Part shown: positions 1 through 7,463 of the stretch, in pieces
Numbering within the stretch: the first letter of the stretch is position 1
Layout: each line of letters begins with the position of its first letter
Program-made: the position numbers and the translations under genes
Notes under the pieces: generated by a model
Databases searched by the model: none
The model's input: the letters and a program-made list of their open reading frames with translations, nothing else
What the model was told of the DNA's origin: nothing
Assembly: GCA_949284065.1 (NCBI GenBank)
Contig: CASDUO010000007.1
Span: forward strand, 1-50,249
Direction of reading: 5' to 3'
Length of the DNA stretch: 50,249 bases
Source of the DNA: an uncultured Bacillota bacterium
GTDB taxonomy: Bacteria; Bacillota; Clostridia; Peptostreptococcales; Anaerovoracaceae

Positions 1-98
1 GAGGTCACACCTGTTCCCATCCCGAACACAGAAGTTAAGCTCTCCAGCGCTGATGATACTTGGTGGGCGACTGCCCGGGAAAGTAGGACGTTGCCGGT
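1..98 (+). rRNA. rrf: 5S ribosomal RNA, 3' portion (left end cut by window)
   Basis: The first ~98 bases match the conserved body of bacterial 5S rRNA: the loop B/C segment with CCCATCCCGAACACAGAAG, the TTAAGCTC helix, the TGGTGGGCGACTGCC segment and the GGACGTTGCC 3' helix. About 18-20 bases of the 5' end lie outside the window. A terminator follows at once, so this is the distal end of an rRNA operon transcribed rightwards. The exact mature 3' end is an estimate. Confidence 0.95.
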
Positions 99-107
99 TG
101 AATATGA

Positions 108-134
108 GAGATCGTCAAACAGACGGTCTCTTTT
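108..134 (+). terminator. Intrinsic terminator of the rRNA operon
   Basis: A 9-bp stem (108-116 with 122-130, one G-T wobble) closes a 5-base loop and is followed by TTTT. It lies ten bases past the 5S rRNA and precedes a convergent minus-strand gene ending at 138. Confidence 0.8.
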
Positions 135-137
135 CAT

Positions 138-905
138 TTATATATCCGCAGTAAAAAATCCAAAGGCGATATCCAGCACTTTTTCTCTCATGCCAGGACC
201 GGAAAGCTGGTGATCACCCCGTGGTATCACCGTAATGGGAATGTTGTGAGTCTTTGCGAAAGAAACGGCTTTATCAGGATCCACTATCTCGTCATTTTCC
301 CCGTGTACCATATGATATACTGCAGAACCATCCACGAATTTTTTATCAAGGGTATTTTCCTCGAGCTGGTCGAGAAACGGTTGGGGGACTCTGAGAGGCC
401 GGAAATAGTCTTCATCTAAAATAAAATATCCGTGTTCTTTGAGAGAGGCCAGCTCTTTTTCTCTTCCTGCCCGGGGGCGGAAAAGTTCAGGTATGTTTAC
501 GGCTGCACTCCTGAGAAAGGCCTTCGCTTTCGGTTTTGGGTCCGAGGACAGGCGTAGCATGGTGATGTACGCTCCGAAACTTGAGGAAAAGTAACATATT
601 TCAGAGTCAGAACAGCGATTTCGTACGTATCTCTCTACAGTCTTCAAGTCTTCGATACAGTAGTCGATCCTGAACTCATCTCCCGATACGGGGCTTTCTC
701 CGGAACAGGGAAAATCATAAGCCACTGTTCCTATGGAAATATCCCTTGAACGGAAAGCTCTGTCCATAACGCCTGTAGCGGTGGGACTTTCCTTACTGCT
801 GCCGAGGCCGTGGCTTATGATCACGATCTTCTTCTCATCGCCACGGATATTTTCTTTGACGGGGATATCATACCCGTTTTCCCCTTTGATGTATTTTGTT
901 TCCAT
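138..905 (-). CDS. Alpha/beta hydrolase family protein
   Basis: A ~255-residue cytoplasmic hydrolase of the alpha/beta-fold superfamily. From the start chosen here it shows the oxyanion-hole motif HGLGSS at residues 32-37 after a hydrophobic beta strand. A nucleophile elbow SSSFG lies at 107-111 (Ser109, with Ser replacing the usual first Gly), and a late GENDEIVD segment supplies the acid and GDHQLSGPG the catalytic His. The substrate cannot be told; the size resembles small esterases and acyl-peptidase-like serine hydrolases. The open frame extends 23 codons further to 974, but that would overlap the upstream SGNH hydrolase gene. The start at 905 avoids the overlap, although neither start has a strong ribosome site. 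It lies 29 bases downstream of the SGNH gene on the same strand, so the two are probably cotranscribed. Confidence 0.8.
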   Translation of the reverse strand: METKYIKGENGYDIPVKENIRGDEKKIVIISHGLGSSKESPTATGVMDRAFRSRDISIGTVAYDFPCSGESPVSGDEFRIDYCIEDLKTVERYVRNRCSDSEICYFSSSFGAYITMLRLSSDPKPKAKAFLRSAAVNIPELFRPRAGREKELASLKEHGYFILDEDYFRPLRVPQPFLDQLEENTLDKKFVDGSAVYHMVHGENDEIVDPDKAVSFAKTHNIPITVIPRGDHQLSGPGMREKVLDIAFGFFTADI

Positions 906-934
906 TTTACTTTCTGTTGTTTCCGTTCCTATTT

Positions 935-1564
935 TTAGCCGGTGGTGGAGGCAAATACGTTTTCTTTCATCCATTCCATAATGACGGAGGCAATGAGTTC
1001 CTGGCCTTCTCTGTCAGGATGGAGGCCGTCGTAAAACTTACAGTACCCCGAATAGGGAGTATAAAGGTCTATGGTATGACAGGGGCCGTTTCTGCCGTAT
1101 GATCTTATGAGCTCAGAGAATCGAGCCAGATTTTCAGATACGGAAATATAGTCAGCATCCTCCACCTGCCATTGGACGGCTGCCTGTTTGGGAGATATGG
1201 GTATGGGTGTGCACAGGACTGGTGTGATGTGATCCTCCAGACACATCTTCTCCATGATCAGCAGATTGGAAAGACAGGTTTCGGGATCGCCTATGCGATA
1301 GATGAAATCATTGGTCCCGGTAAGGATGAAAGCATAGTCGGGGTGGTGGGCGATGACGTTATCTGCGAATCTGTCCAATATACCTATGGTGGTATCGCCG
1401 TTGAGCCCTTTATTTATCACCTGGAATCTGGTGTTGTTGCCTCCGGGCACGGAATTTTTAAATTCCGGTGACTCCATGGTCTGTCTTATTATTCCGGGGA
1501 AACTTTCTGTCCTTTTCCACGGAAATCCTGCGACTATACTGTTACCGATGAAAACAAATTTCAT
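935..1564 (-). CDS. SGNH/GDSL-type hydrolase (lipase/esterase-like)
   Basis: A 209-residue single-domain SGNH hydrolase. The family's blocks are visible: block I GNSIVAG at residues 7-13 with the nucleophilic Ser, block III GTND in the middle (oxyanion-hole Asn), and block V DGLHPD near the C-terminus with the catalytic Asp and His. Members remove acyl groups from lipids, sugars or peptides; the substrate is not evident here. No signal peptide is seen, so it should be cytoplasmic. The start at 1564 is chosen over an earlier in-frame one because AAGGAGA lies 7 bases before it. It is followed on the same strand by the alpha/beta hydrolase. Confidence 0.88.
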   Translation of the reverse strand: MKFVFIGNSIVAGFPWKRTESFPGIIRQTMESPEFKNSVPGGNNTRFQVINKGLNGDTTIGILDRFADNVIAHHPDYAFILTGTNDFIYRIGDPETCLSNLLIMEKMCLEDHITPVLCTPIPISPKQAAVQWQVEDADYISVSENLARFSELIRSYGRNGPCHTIDLYTPYSGYCKFYDGLHPDREGQELIASVIMEWMKENVFASTTG

Positions 1565-1655
1565 TTTGCCTGTCTCCTTTTCACTGACTTTACCATTGAA
1601 GGATAACACAATAGGCCCCGGGGATACAAACAAAATCGAGGGAAAGAAAAACGTA

Positions 1656-1684
1656 TTGACACGAATATATTATTTTGATATCAT
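1656..1684 (+). promoter_or_regulatory. Sigma-A-type promoter of the SPFH operon
   Basis: A perfect -35 TTGACA (1656-1661), a 17-bp spacer and -10 TATCAT (1679-1684), about 75 bases upstream of the SPFH gene. The -10 hexamer lies inside the left arm of the palindrome listed next. Confidence 0.75.
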
Positions 1685-1700
1685 TATGATATCAAAATAA
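1670..1700 (+). promoter_or_regulatory. 14-bp perfect inverted repeat covering the -10 (candidate operator)
   Basis: TTATTTTGATATCA (1670-1683) and TGATATCAAAATAA (1687-1700) are perfect reverse complements around a TTA centre. The palindrome covers the -10 hexamer and the expected transcription start, so a bound repressor would block initiation. The regulator is unknown. The ribbon-helix-helix protein encoded two genes downstream is one candidate, by inference only. Confidence 0.7.
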
Positions 1701-1762
1701 ATGGTCCGAAAAACTGACTGTCTTATACGTACACAGATGCAAAGACAGCATCAAGGGAGGGA

Positions 1763-2797
1763 ATGATGAAAGCGGAAGAATTGACATTCGAAACGATCGA
1801 TGTAGCTGAAAAAGAGATAACCAAGAAAACAGGAGGCATAGGGCTGATACTCGTAATCCTGATGTTCGTGGCGGGCACAGTGATGATAGTGCTGGATGCA
1901 GCGGGAGCCACATCGGTAGCGTTTGCGGTGGCAGGCGCGGTGCTCCTAGTCCTGGCATGTATACTCGCACCGGGATTGAAGGTGATAAATCCCAACGAGG
2001 CCCTGGTGCTCACTCTATTTGGTAAGTACTACGGCACCATAAAAGCTCCGGGATTTTATATGGTGAATCCATTCGCTGTGGCACGGAATCCCGTAGCGGA
2101 AGCTAATGCTTCGGCTGTATCGGAGGATGGTTTGGAGCTGTTCGGCGACAATAAAAAAGGGGAGAAGAAAAAAGCAAAAAACAGGAGCAAAAAGGTCTCG
2201 ACAAAGATAATCACCCTGAATAACGGAAAACAAAAAGTGAACGACGTAATGGGCAATCCCATAATCATAGGGGCCATAGTAGTGTGGAAGGTGGAGAATC
2301 CCACAAAAGCGGTGTTCAACGTGGATGATTATTTCCAGTACCTTTCCACCCAGTGTGACGCTATAATAAGGGCAACGGCCAGGGCATACCCCTATGACGA
2401 TATGGGAGAAGAGGACAGCGACAGTGAGATGACTGCAGAGAAGACTCTCAGGGGCAGCAGCCAGGAGATAGCCGATACTATGAAAGAGCAGCTCCAGGTC
2501 AGGGTGGAGAACGCAGGTATCAAAGTGCTGGAAGTAAGGCTCACCCACTTGGCTTATGCCGAAGAGATAGCGGCGGCCATGCTCCAAAGACAGCAGGCAT
2601 CGGCGGTGATAGCTGCAAGACAGAAAATTGTAAACGGCGCTGTGGGCATGGTGAAAAATGCCATGGACCAGTTGGGAGAAGAGGATATAATCATACTTGA
2701 CGAGGAAAGAAAAGCAGCCATGATAAGCAATCTGCTGGTAGTCCTGTGCGGACACAAGGATGCACAGCCCATAATAAACAGCGGCACTATATATTAG
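1763..2797 (+). CDS. SPFH domain (slipin/band 7) membrane protein
   Basis: A 344-residue protein. Two hydrophobic segments (about residues 27-45 and 49-68) form an N-terminal membrane hairpin, followed by the start of an SPFH/prohibitin-type domain (NPNEALVLTLFGKYYGTIKAPG). A Lys/Arg-rich insert lies at about 131-148. An alpha-helical region ends in AYAEEIAAAMLQRQQASAVIAARQKI-type sequence, typical of band 7 proteins. Such proteins form cage-like oligomers that organise membrane microdomains or guard membrane proteases. Two adjacent ATGs (1763, 1766) follow AAGGGAGGG; the second has better spacing. It heads a three-gene unit with an RHH protein and a lipase-like hydrolase. Function is known only at the family level. 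Confidence 0.9.
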   Translation: MMKAEELTFETIDVAEKEITKKTGGIGLILVILMFVAGTVMIVLDAAGATSVAFAVAGAVLLVLACILAPGLKVINPNEALVLTLFGKYYGTIKAPGFYMVNPFAVARNPVAEANASAVSEDGLELFGDNKKGEKKKAKNRSKKVSTKIITLNNGKQKVNDVMGNPIIIGAIVVWKVENPTKAVFNVDDYFQYLSTQCDAIIRATARAYPYDDMGEEDSDSEMTAEKTLRGSSQEIADTMKEQLQVRVENAGIKVLEVRLTHLAYAEEIAAAMLQRQQASAVIAARQKIVNGAVGMVKNAMDQLGEEDIIILDEERKAAMISNLLVVLCGHKDAQPIINSGTIY

Positions 2798-2825
2798 CCT
2801 CTCCGGAAAGAAGGATGATTATAAA

Positions 2826-3080
2826 ATGGATGATCTCGAACGCAGGGAAAAAGCGTTGGACAAAAGACTCAAAAAACTGGAAGCCCTTGAAGCACAAATA
2901 AAAGATCGGGAAAAGGCTGTCAAAGAAAAGGAGAGCAAGAGGAAACAGGTGCTCATCAGGATAGCCCCTTCTCTTTGGGATGATATTGCTGCTTGGGCGG
3001 AAGAGGATTTCCGTTCCTTCAACGGACAGGTCGAATATTTGCTGGCCAAGTGTGTCAGGGAAAGGAAGGGCGGAAAGTAA
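2826..3080 (+). CDS. Coiled-coil protein with Arc-type ribbon-helix-helix domain
   Basis: An 84-residue, highly charged protein. Residues 1-38 form a heptad-like, Lys/Glu-rich coiled coil (ERREKALDKRLKKLEALEAQ). Residues 40-80 resemble an Arc/CopG ribbon-helix-helix DNA-binding fold: a short strand KQVLIRIAP, then helices SLWDDIAAWAEED and NGQVEYLLAKCVRERK. AAGGA lies 9 bases upstream. It sits 28 bases after the SPFH gene and its stop overlaps the next start by one base (TAATG), so all three should be co-translated. It may regulate its own operon through the palindrome at 1670-1700, or the RHH fold may only serve oligomerisation. Both ideas are inference. Confidence 0.8.
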   Translation: MDDLERREKALDKRLKKLEALEAQIKDREKAVKEKESKRKQVLIRIAPSLWDDIAAWAEEDFRSFNGQVEYLLAKCVRERKGGK

Positions 3081-3889
3081 TGACGGACAGATGCAGGACC
3101 AGATACCCTATCCTGATGGTACACGGCATAGGGTACAGCGACAGCAAGTATCCGGAGTATTGGGGCCGGATACCACAGGCTTTGAAAGAACAGGGCGCCC
3201 ATATATATTTCGGTGACCAGGACGGCTTCAGGGGCATAATAGACAACGCGAGACAGATCAGAAGGAATATGGTCATAGCGCTTGAGGACAGCAAAGCGGA
3301 AAAGATGAATATCATAGCTCACTCAAAAGGAGGTATAGAGGCTCGATATCTCATATCGGAGCTGGGGATGGCAGACAGAACGGCAAGTCTGACCACACTT
3401 GCGACGCCTCACAGGGGCCTCAAGTCCATAGATTTGCTGAAGGAAAAGGCTCATCCCCTGTATAACAGGCTGGCAGACCTGCTGTCACTGATGATAGCCT
3501 TGGATGGCGGTGACAAATTCGCAGACAGAGAAGTGTATGATCAGCTTTCCGCCGATTACATGGAGGTCTTCAATGAGATAGTGAAGGATGCGGAAGGTGT
3601 GTATTATCAGAGTTATGCATTCGATATGGTGAGTGGAGAGACAGACCCTGCAATGGCGCTTTTCCACGGCATCGTAGAAGGCATAGAGGGAGAAAACGAC
3701 GGATTGGTGTCTGTAGAGTCAGCCAAATGGGGAGAATTCAGGGGAGTATTCAAAGGAGCAGGAGACAGGGGGATATCCCACAGCCAGGCGGTGGACGGTG
3801 AGCCTGAACAGATCGAAAAAGAGAACGGTGAATATATCATAAACCTGTATATCGAACTGGTAAGCGAATTGAAGAAAAAGGGGTTTTGA
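3080..3889 (+). CDS. Lipase-like alpha/beta hydrolase
   Basis: A 269-residue protein related to triacylglycerol lipases and PGAP1-like hydrolases. It has an N-terminal ILMVHGIG strand/oxyanion loop (11-18) and the nucleophile elbow AHSKGG (Ser82, Ala replacing the first Gly of GHSxGG). LATPHRGLKSID is the conserved lipase ATPH segment. ENDGLVSVESAKWG probably supplies the acid, and GISHSQAV the catalytic His. No signal peptide is seen. The start at 3080 is chosen from the TAATG overlap with the RHH gene and the ribosome site GGAAGGGCGG. Being encoded with an SPFH protein suggests action on membrane lipids or acylated proteins, by inference. Confidence 0.85.
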   Translation: MTDRCRTRYPILMVHGIGYSDSKYPEYWGRIPQALKEQGAHIYFGDQDGFRGIIDNARQIRRNMVIALEDSKAEKMNIIAHSKGGIEARYLISELGMADRTASLTTLATPHRGLKSIDLLKEKAHPLYNRLADLLSLMIALDGGDKFADREVYDQLSADYMEVFNEIVKDAEGVYYQSYAFDMVSGETDPAMALFHGIVEGIEGENDGLVSVESAKWGEFRGVFKGAGDRGISHSQAVDGEPEQIEKENGEYIINLYIELVSELKKKGF

Positions 3890-3921
3890 TTATACCGACT
3901 GTAACAAACGTTAAAACTCAA

Positions 3922-3950
3922 AGGACGGAGAATGTTCTCCGTCCTCTTTA
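3922..3950. terminator. Bidirectional terminator between lipase-like gene and ald
   Basis: AGGACGGAGAA (3922-3932) and TTCTCCGTCCT (3935-3945) form an 11-bp perfect stem. It has CTTTAAT on the plus side and a run of TTTGAGTTTT when read on the minus strand. It separates the convergent genes ending at 3889 and 3987. Confidence 0.75.
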
Positions 3951-3986
3951 ATGGCATATATCGTTTTGCTGCAGTTGCGGATCTTA

Positions 3987-5099
3987 TTAGAACAATCCTT
4001 TGGGATCAGTGTAATCCATACCGAAACTGAGTGCCACGTTTTCGCAAGTGAGTTTTCCTTCGTAGGTGTTGACTCCCGAATAAAGGACCTCATTTTCTTT
4101 GCAAGCTGCCTCGATGCCCTTGTTGGCTATCTGGAGACCGTACTTGAGCGTTGCGTTCGTCAATGCGATGGTGGATGTCCTGGGAACTGCTCCGGGCATG
4201 TTCCCTACGCAATAGTGAACGATGCCGTCTACTTCGTATATAGGTTCATCGTGAGTGGTCACGTGTGAAGATTCACAGCATCCGCCCTGGTCTATGGCAA
4301 CGTCTACGATAACGGAACCGGGTCTCATCTTCTTCAGGTAAGCTGTCTTCATGAGCTTGGGAGCAGCCTTACCGGGGATGAGTACGGAACCTATGACGAG
4401 ATCAGCCTTTGAAACTGCTTCTTCGATGGCATGGTCCGTGCTGTAGAGAGTCTGGATCCTTGCACCGAATATATCGTCAAGATAGGCAAGTCTGTCAAGA
4501 TTTACATCTGTGATGGTAACATTCGCGCCCATGCCTACTGCTATCTTGCATGCGTTGGTTCCCACATTACCGCCGCCGATGATAACGACGTTGGCTTTAG
4601 GTGTGCCGGGAACTCCTGCCAATAACATTCCGGAACCTCCGAATGTTTTTTCAAGATACTTCGCACCTTCCTGTACGGAAAGTCTGCCGGCGATCTGGCT
4701 CATGGGAGCGAGCAGAGGAATGCTTCCGTTTCTTTCGATAAGGGTCTCATAAGCGAATCCCTTGATACCGGAAGAAAGCATGGCGTCTGTCAAAGGCTTT
4801 TCAGCGGCAAGGTGAAGATATGTGAAGAGGATCATGTCCTTGCGGAAATACTTGTATTCGCTCTCCAAAGGTTCCTTTACCTTTATCATCATGTCGCATT
4901 TTCCCCATACGTCTGCGGCAGAAGGGATCATAGTTGCTCCGGCAGCCACATACTCTTCATCGGTGAACCCGGAACCCAGGCCTGCACCGGCTTCAATGAT
5001 CACATCATGACCGGCAGCTGTGTAAGCGGCAACATTGGCAGGTATGATACCAACTCTGTATTCCTGATTTTTGATTTCTTTTACGCAACCTACTACCAT
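3987..5099 (-). CDS. ald: Alanine dehydrogenase
   Basis: A 370-residue NAD-dependent alanine dehydrogenase, interconverting alanine and pyruvate plus ammonia; here probably catabolic. Length and sequence match the family throughout. The substrate-site residues fall at the canonical numbers Arg15 (EYRVG), Lys75 (KVKEP) and His96 (YLHLA). The Rossmann fingerprint IIGGGNVGTNA binds NAD, and VDVAIDQGG carries the catalytic Asp near 270. AAAGGAGGT lies 7 bases before the ATG. It is monocistronic: a terminator follows and a non-coding gap with a palindrome at 5168-5186 precedes it. Confidence 0.98.
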   Translation of the reverse strand: MVVGCVKEIKNQEYRVGIIPANVAAYTAAGHDVIIEAGAGLGSGFTDEEYVAAGATMIPSAADVWGKCDMMIKVKEPLESEYKYFRKDMILFTYLHLAAEKPLTDAMLSSGIKGFAYETLIERNGSIPLLAPMSQIAGRLSVQEGAKYLEKTFGGSGMLLAGVPGTPKANVVIIGGGNVGTNACKIAVGMGANVTITDVNLDRLAYLDDIFGARIQTLYSTDHAIEEAVSKADLVIGSVLIPGKAAPKLMKTAYLKKMRPGSVIVDVAIDQGGCCESSHVTTHDEPIYEVDGIVHYCVGNMPGAVPRTSTIALTNATLKYGLQIANKGIEAACKENEVLYSGVNTYEGKLTCENVALSFGMDYTDPKGLF

Positions 5100-5167
5100 C
5101 GATTTACCTCCTTTAGTGAACAGTCAATTTGAAATAGGTCATTACCCCACATGATTTTTGTATACAG

Positions 5168-5186
5168 TATTATGTTAGACATAATA
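5168..5186. promoter_or_regulatory. Palindrome in the ald upstream region (candidate operator)
   Basis: TATTATGT (5168-5175) and ACATAATA (5179-5186) are perfect inverted arms around TAG, about 70 bases upstream of ald. The 320-base gap 5100-5421 contains no convincing gene. It holds the ald ribosome site, this palindrome and AT-rich DNA that probably contains the ald promoter, though no clear -35/-10 pair was identified. Confidence 0.45.
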
Positions 5187-5421
5187 TAACACTTAAGCAG
5201 AGACACAACAACCCCAAAGAAAAAATTCGCAATTATCAGATTATGCTGTCAAAGGCTTGGATTTTCAACATGTAGAACGGTTGTCAAAAATGAGTAACTT
5301 GTAAAAGGCGTAGGATATGACAAAAAATTCAAGAGGTCTGCGATACGCCCCCAAAAAATCTCTATCGTCAGAAAACAGGCCCATCCCACTCCGGCCGTAA
5401 AAGGATCCTGATCGGCCCGGA

Positions 5422-5703
5422 TCACATTTCTTCGATCACAGTCCTTATCCCATATTTTTCTTTTGCCTCGCTCAACTTTGCCAAGTGAGGTCGGTTGATA
5501 TGGGCTTGCTGGGAATCTTTGTCTTCCCACTTTTCCAAGAGCAGGAGTTCGTTTTCTCTTTCTGCAGAAAAGTAGTATTCATAGCTGATATTCCCCGGTT
5601 CTTTTCGTGTGATCTCAGCAACCTGCGCTTTACATGATTCATCGTAAAAATTTCGTATGTCTTCTTTGTTTTTCGCTGTGTAAGTAACGCTTATCCTGTA
5701 CAT
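5422..5703 (-). CDS. Antibiotic biosynthesis monooxygenase (ABM)-fold protein
   Basis: A 93-residue protein with the ferredoxin-like ABM fold of YgiN-type quinol monooxygenases and related small enzymes. It begins with strand YRISVTYTAK and has the central PGNISYEYYFSAERENELLLLEKWEDKDSQQAHI pattern in which ExW is characteristic. The helix HLAKLSEAKEKYG follows. AGGAGG lies 7 bases upstream. Homologues act on quinols, flavins or reactive aromatic compounds, or are of unknown activity. No neighbour gives further clues. Confidence 0.8.
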   Translation of the reverse strand: MYRISVTYTAKNKEDIRNFYDESCKAQVAEITRKEPGNISYEYYFSAERENELLLLEKWEDKDSQQAHINRPHLAKLSEAKEKYGIRTVIEEM

Positions 5704-5792
5704 GGATATCCTCCTATCTGATCATGGATATGACCTCATGATAACGTCATTATACTATGGGCAGGCACCGAGGCAAAGTGCAGAGGAAAATT

Positions 5793-5822
5793 TTGCCATT
5801 TTCGTGAAGGCTGTGATATAAT
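5793..5822 (+). promoter_or_regulatory. Promoter of the tmk-holB-ricT cluster
   Basis: -35 TTGCCA (5793-5798), an 18-bp spacer and a perfect -10 TATAAT (5817-5822), about 30 bases before the first small gene of the cluster. Confidence 0.65.
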
Positions 5823-5851
5823 ACAAAAAACTTTGTTTCAATGAGGCAGTA

Positions 5852-5995
5852 ATGATAATAATGGACATTTTGAAGTTCATATTCGTGATTTTGTTTTGCA
5901 TACCTTTGGGGTATGTGGTTTTGGGAATGAATAGCCAGTTGAGGGAACAGCTGAAAGCGAAACTCAACGGCAAAAAGAGGAGAAGCAGGAGATGA
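5852..5995 (+). CDS. Small single-span membrane protein upstream of tmk
   Basis: A 47-residue reading frame. About 20 hydrophobic residues (roughly 6-25: LKFIFVILFCIPLGYVVLG) are followed by a strongly basic tail (KAKLNGKKRRSRR), giving an inside-positive single-span topology. GAGG stands 5 bases before the ATG, and a second in-frame ATG is at 5861. Its stop TGA overlaps the tmk start (ATGA) and a good promoter lies just upstream, which supports its being translated. No known family was recognised. Confidence 0.6.
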   Translation: MIIMDILKFIFVILFCIPLGYVVLGMNSQLREQLKAKLNGKKRRSRR

Positions 5996-6633
5996 GCAAG
6001 GGACTTTTTATCACCGTTGAAGGAGGAGACGGTTCGGGAAAGACCACCCAGCTGGGATATATGAAAGAGTTCTTTGCAGAAAGATCTGTGGATGTGATCT
6101 TCACGCGGGAACCGGGAGGGACCGCCATAGGAGAAAAAATCAGAGACATGATCCTGGATCCCAAAAACCGTGAGATGGGAGGCATGACAGAGGCGCTTTT
6201 GTACGCTGCTGCCCGGTCGCAGCATGTACTGCAGGTCATCGGACCTGCTTTAGCCGAAGGAAAGGTAGTGGTGTGTGACAGATTCGTTGATTCAAGCATA
6301 GTTTATCAAGGGGCAGGACGCGGATTGGGAAAAGCGGTTTCGGTTATAAACGACTATGCAGTGGACGGCGTAATGCCTGATGTGACGTTTCTATTCAAAC
6401 TGGACCCCGATGAGGGCAGAAAAAGGCTGAGGCAGAAGGAGCCCGACAGGATCGAGTCGGAGGACAGAGATTTCCACAGAAAAGTCTATGATGCGTATCT
6501 TGACCTTGAACGTTCCCACCCCCACAGGATAATAGGGATAGACGGCAACAGGGATCCGGAAGAAATAAGGGTGGAGATGATATCCTACTTGGACAGATTA
6601 CTGGATGGATATAGCGAGGCTCTCGTGAAATGA
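5992..6633 (+). CDS. tmk: Thymidylate kinase
   Basis: A 213-residue dTMP kinase, making dTDP for DNA synthesis. It has the P-loop GGDGSGKTT (11-19), the DR(F/Y) motif with nucleotide-binding DRFVDSSIVYQGAGRG, and a C-terminal helical region. The length is typical. Its ATG overlaps the stop of the small membrane protein gene, and its own end overlaps holB by four bases (ATGA). The order tmk ... holB-ricT-trmN6-abrB matches the B. subtilis tmk-to-abrB region. Confidence 0.97.
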   Translation: MSKGLFITVEGGDGSGKTTQLGYMKEFFAERSVDVIFTREPGGTAIGEKIRDMILDPKNREMGGMTEALLYAAARSQHVLQVIGPALAEGKVVVCDRFVDSSIVYQGAGRGLGKAVSVINDYAVDGVMPDVTFLFKLDPDEGRKRLRQKEPDRIESEDRDFHRKVYDAYLDLERSHPHRIIGIDGNRDPEEIRVEMISYLDRLLDGYSEALVK

Positions 6634-7463
6634 GTTTTAATCAGATAAGCAACAACGAAAAACTGGTAGATGAGATGCGCATGTCAATAAAAGAGGGGCA
6701 TGTGCATCACGGTTATATATTCGAAGGTACGATCGGCGATGAGGCTTTTGTTCTAGCAAAGGCTTTTGCCAAGGCGTTGCTGTGCAAGACTGCTCCGGGC
6801 GAGGGATGTGACCGGTGCAATATATGCCGGGCAGTAGACGAAGAAAGCCACCTTGACATGACAGTGATCAGGGCAGAGGCGACTTCAGGCAAAAGCAAGG
6901 TCAAAAGTGTCAAGGATAAGGCTGTCGAAGGGCTGATCGAACGGCTCATGAAAAAACCCATTATAGGAGACAGGAACATCGCCGTCATATGTGACGGACA
7001 TACTATGACATCCAGGGCCGCAAACAGGCTGCTCAAAACATTGGAGGAACCTCCCGGAGGGACTGTGATAATGATACTCACAGAGAACTCGAAGGATCTG
7101 CTGCCAACGGTAAGATCACGATGTGTGGCTTACAGCGTTCAGACCTTTGGCGGCGGGACTGATGATGAGAAAGTGGAGAAAGCAGCCGAAAAACTTATAG
7201 ACCAGGCCGCAGCGGACATGCCGTACTATAAAATGAAACCGATCCTGGAGAAAGTGGCAGACGACAAACCGGGAGCTTACGGACTTTTGGACATGATGGA
7301 AATATACATAGGCAATGCTCTTAGAGAAGGAAGCATGAGAGATGAACGCAAGGCGCGGGAAGCCATAAGCGTCATAGAGGATACGAGAAGGAAGATCAAG
7401 AGAAACGGCAATATAAAATATGCCATGAAAAAAATGATAATACAACTTGGAGGAAGTTTATGA
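6630..7463 (+). CDS. holB: DNA polymerase III delta' subunit
   Basis: A 277-residue clamp-loader subunit. It keeps the zinc-binding cysteines of the family (CKTAPGEGCDRCNIC, about residues 48-62) and the segment SRAANRLLKTLEEPPG, where LEEPP is the hallmark of delta'/tau proteins, followed by the sensor-like PTVRSRC. There is no functional Walker A, as expected for delta'. It works with DnaX and HolA to load the sliding clamp. It overlaps tmk and ricT by four bases each, indicating translational coupling. Confidence 0.93.
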   Translation: MSFNQISNNEKLVDEMRMSIKEGHVHHGYIFEGTIGDEAFVLAKAFAKALLCKTAPGEGCDRCNICRAVDEESHLDMTVIRAEATSGKSKVKSVKDKAVEGLIERLMKKPIIGDRNIAVICDGHTMTSRAANRLLKTLEEPPGGTVIMILTENSKDLLPTVRSRCVAYSVQTFGGGTDDEKVEKAAEKLIDQAAADMPYYKMKPILEKVADDKPGAYGLLDMMEIYIGNALREGSMRDERKAREAISVIEDTRRKIKRNGNIKYAMKKMIIQLGGSL

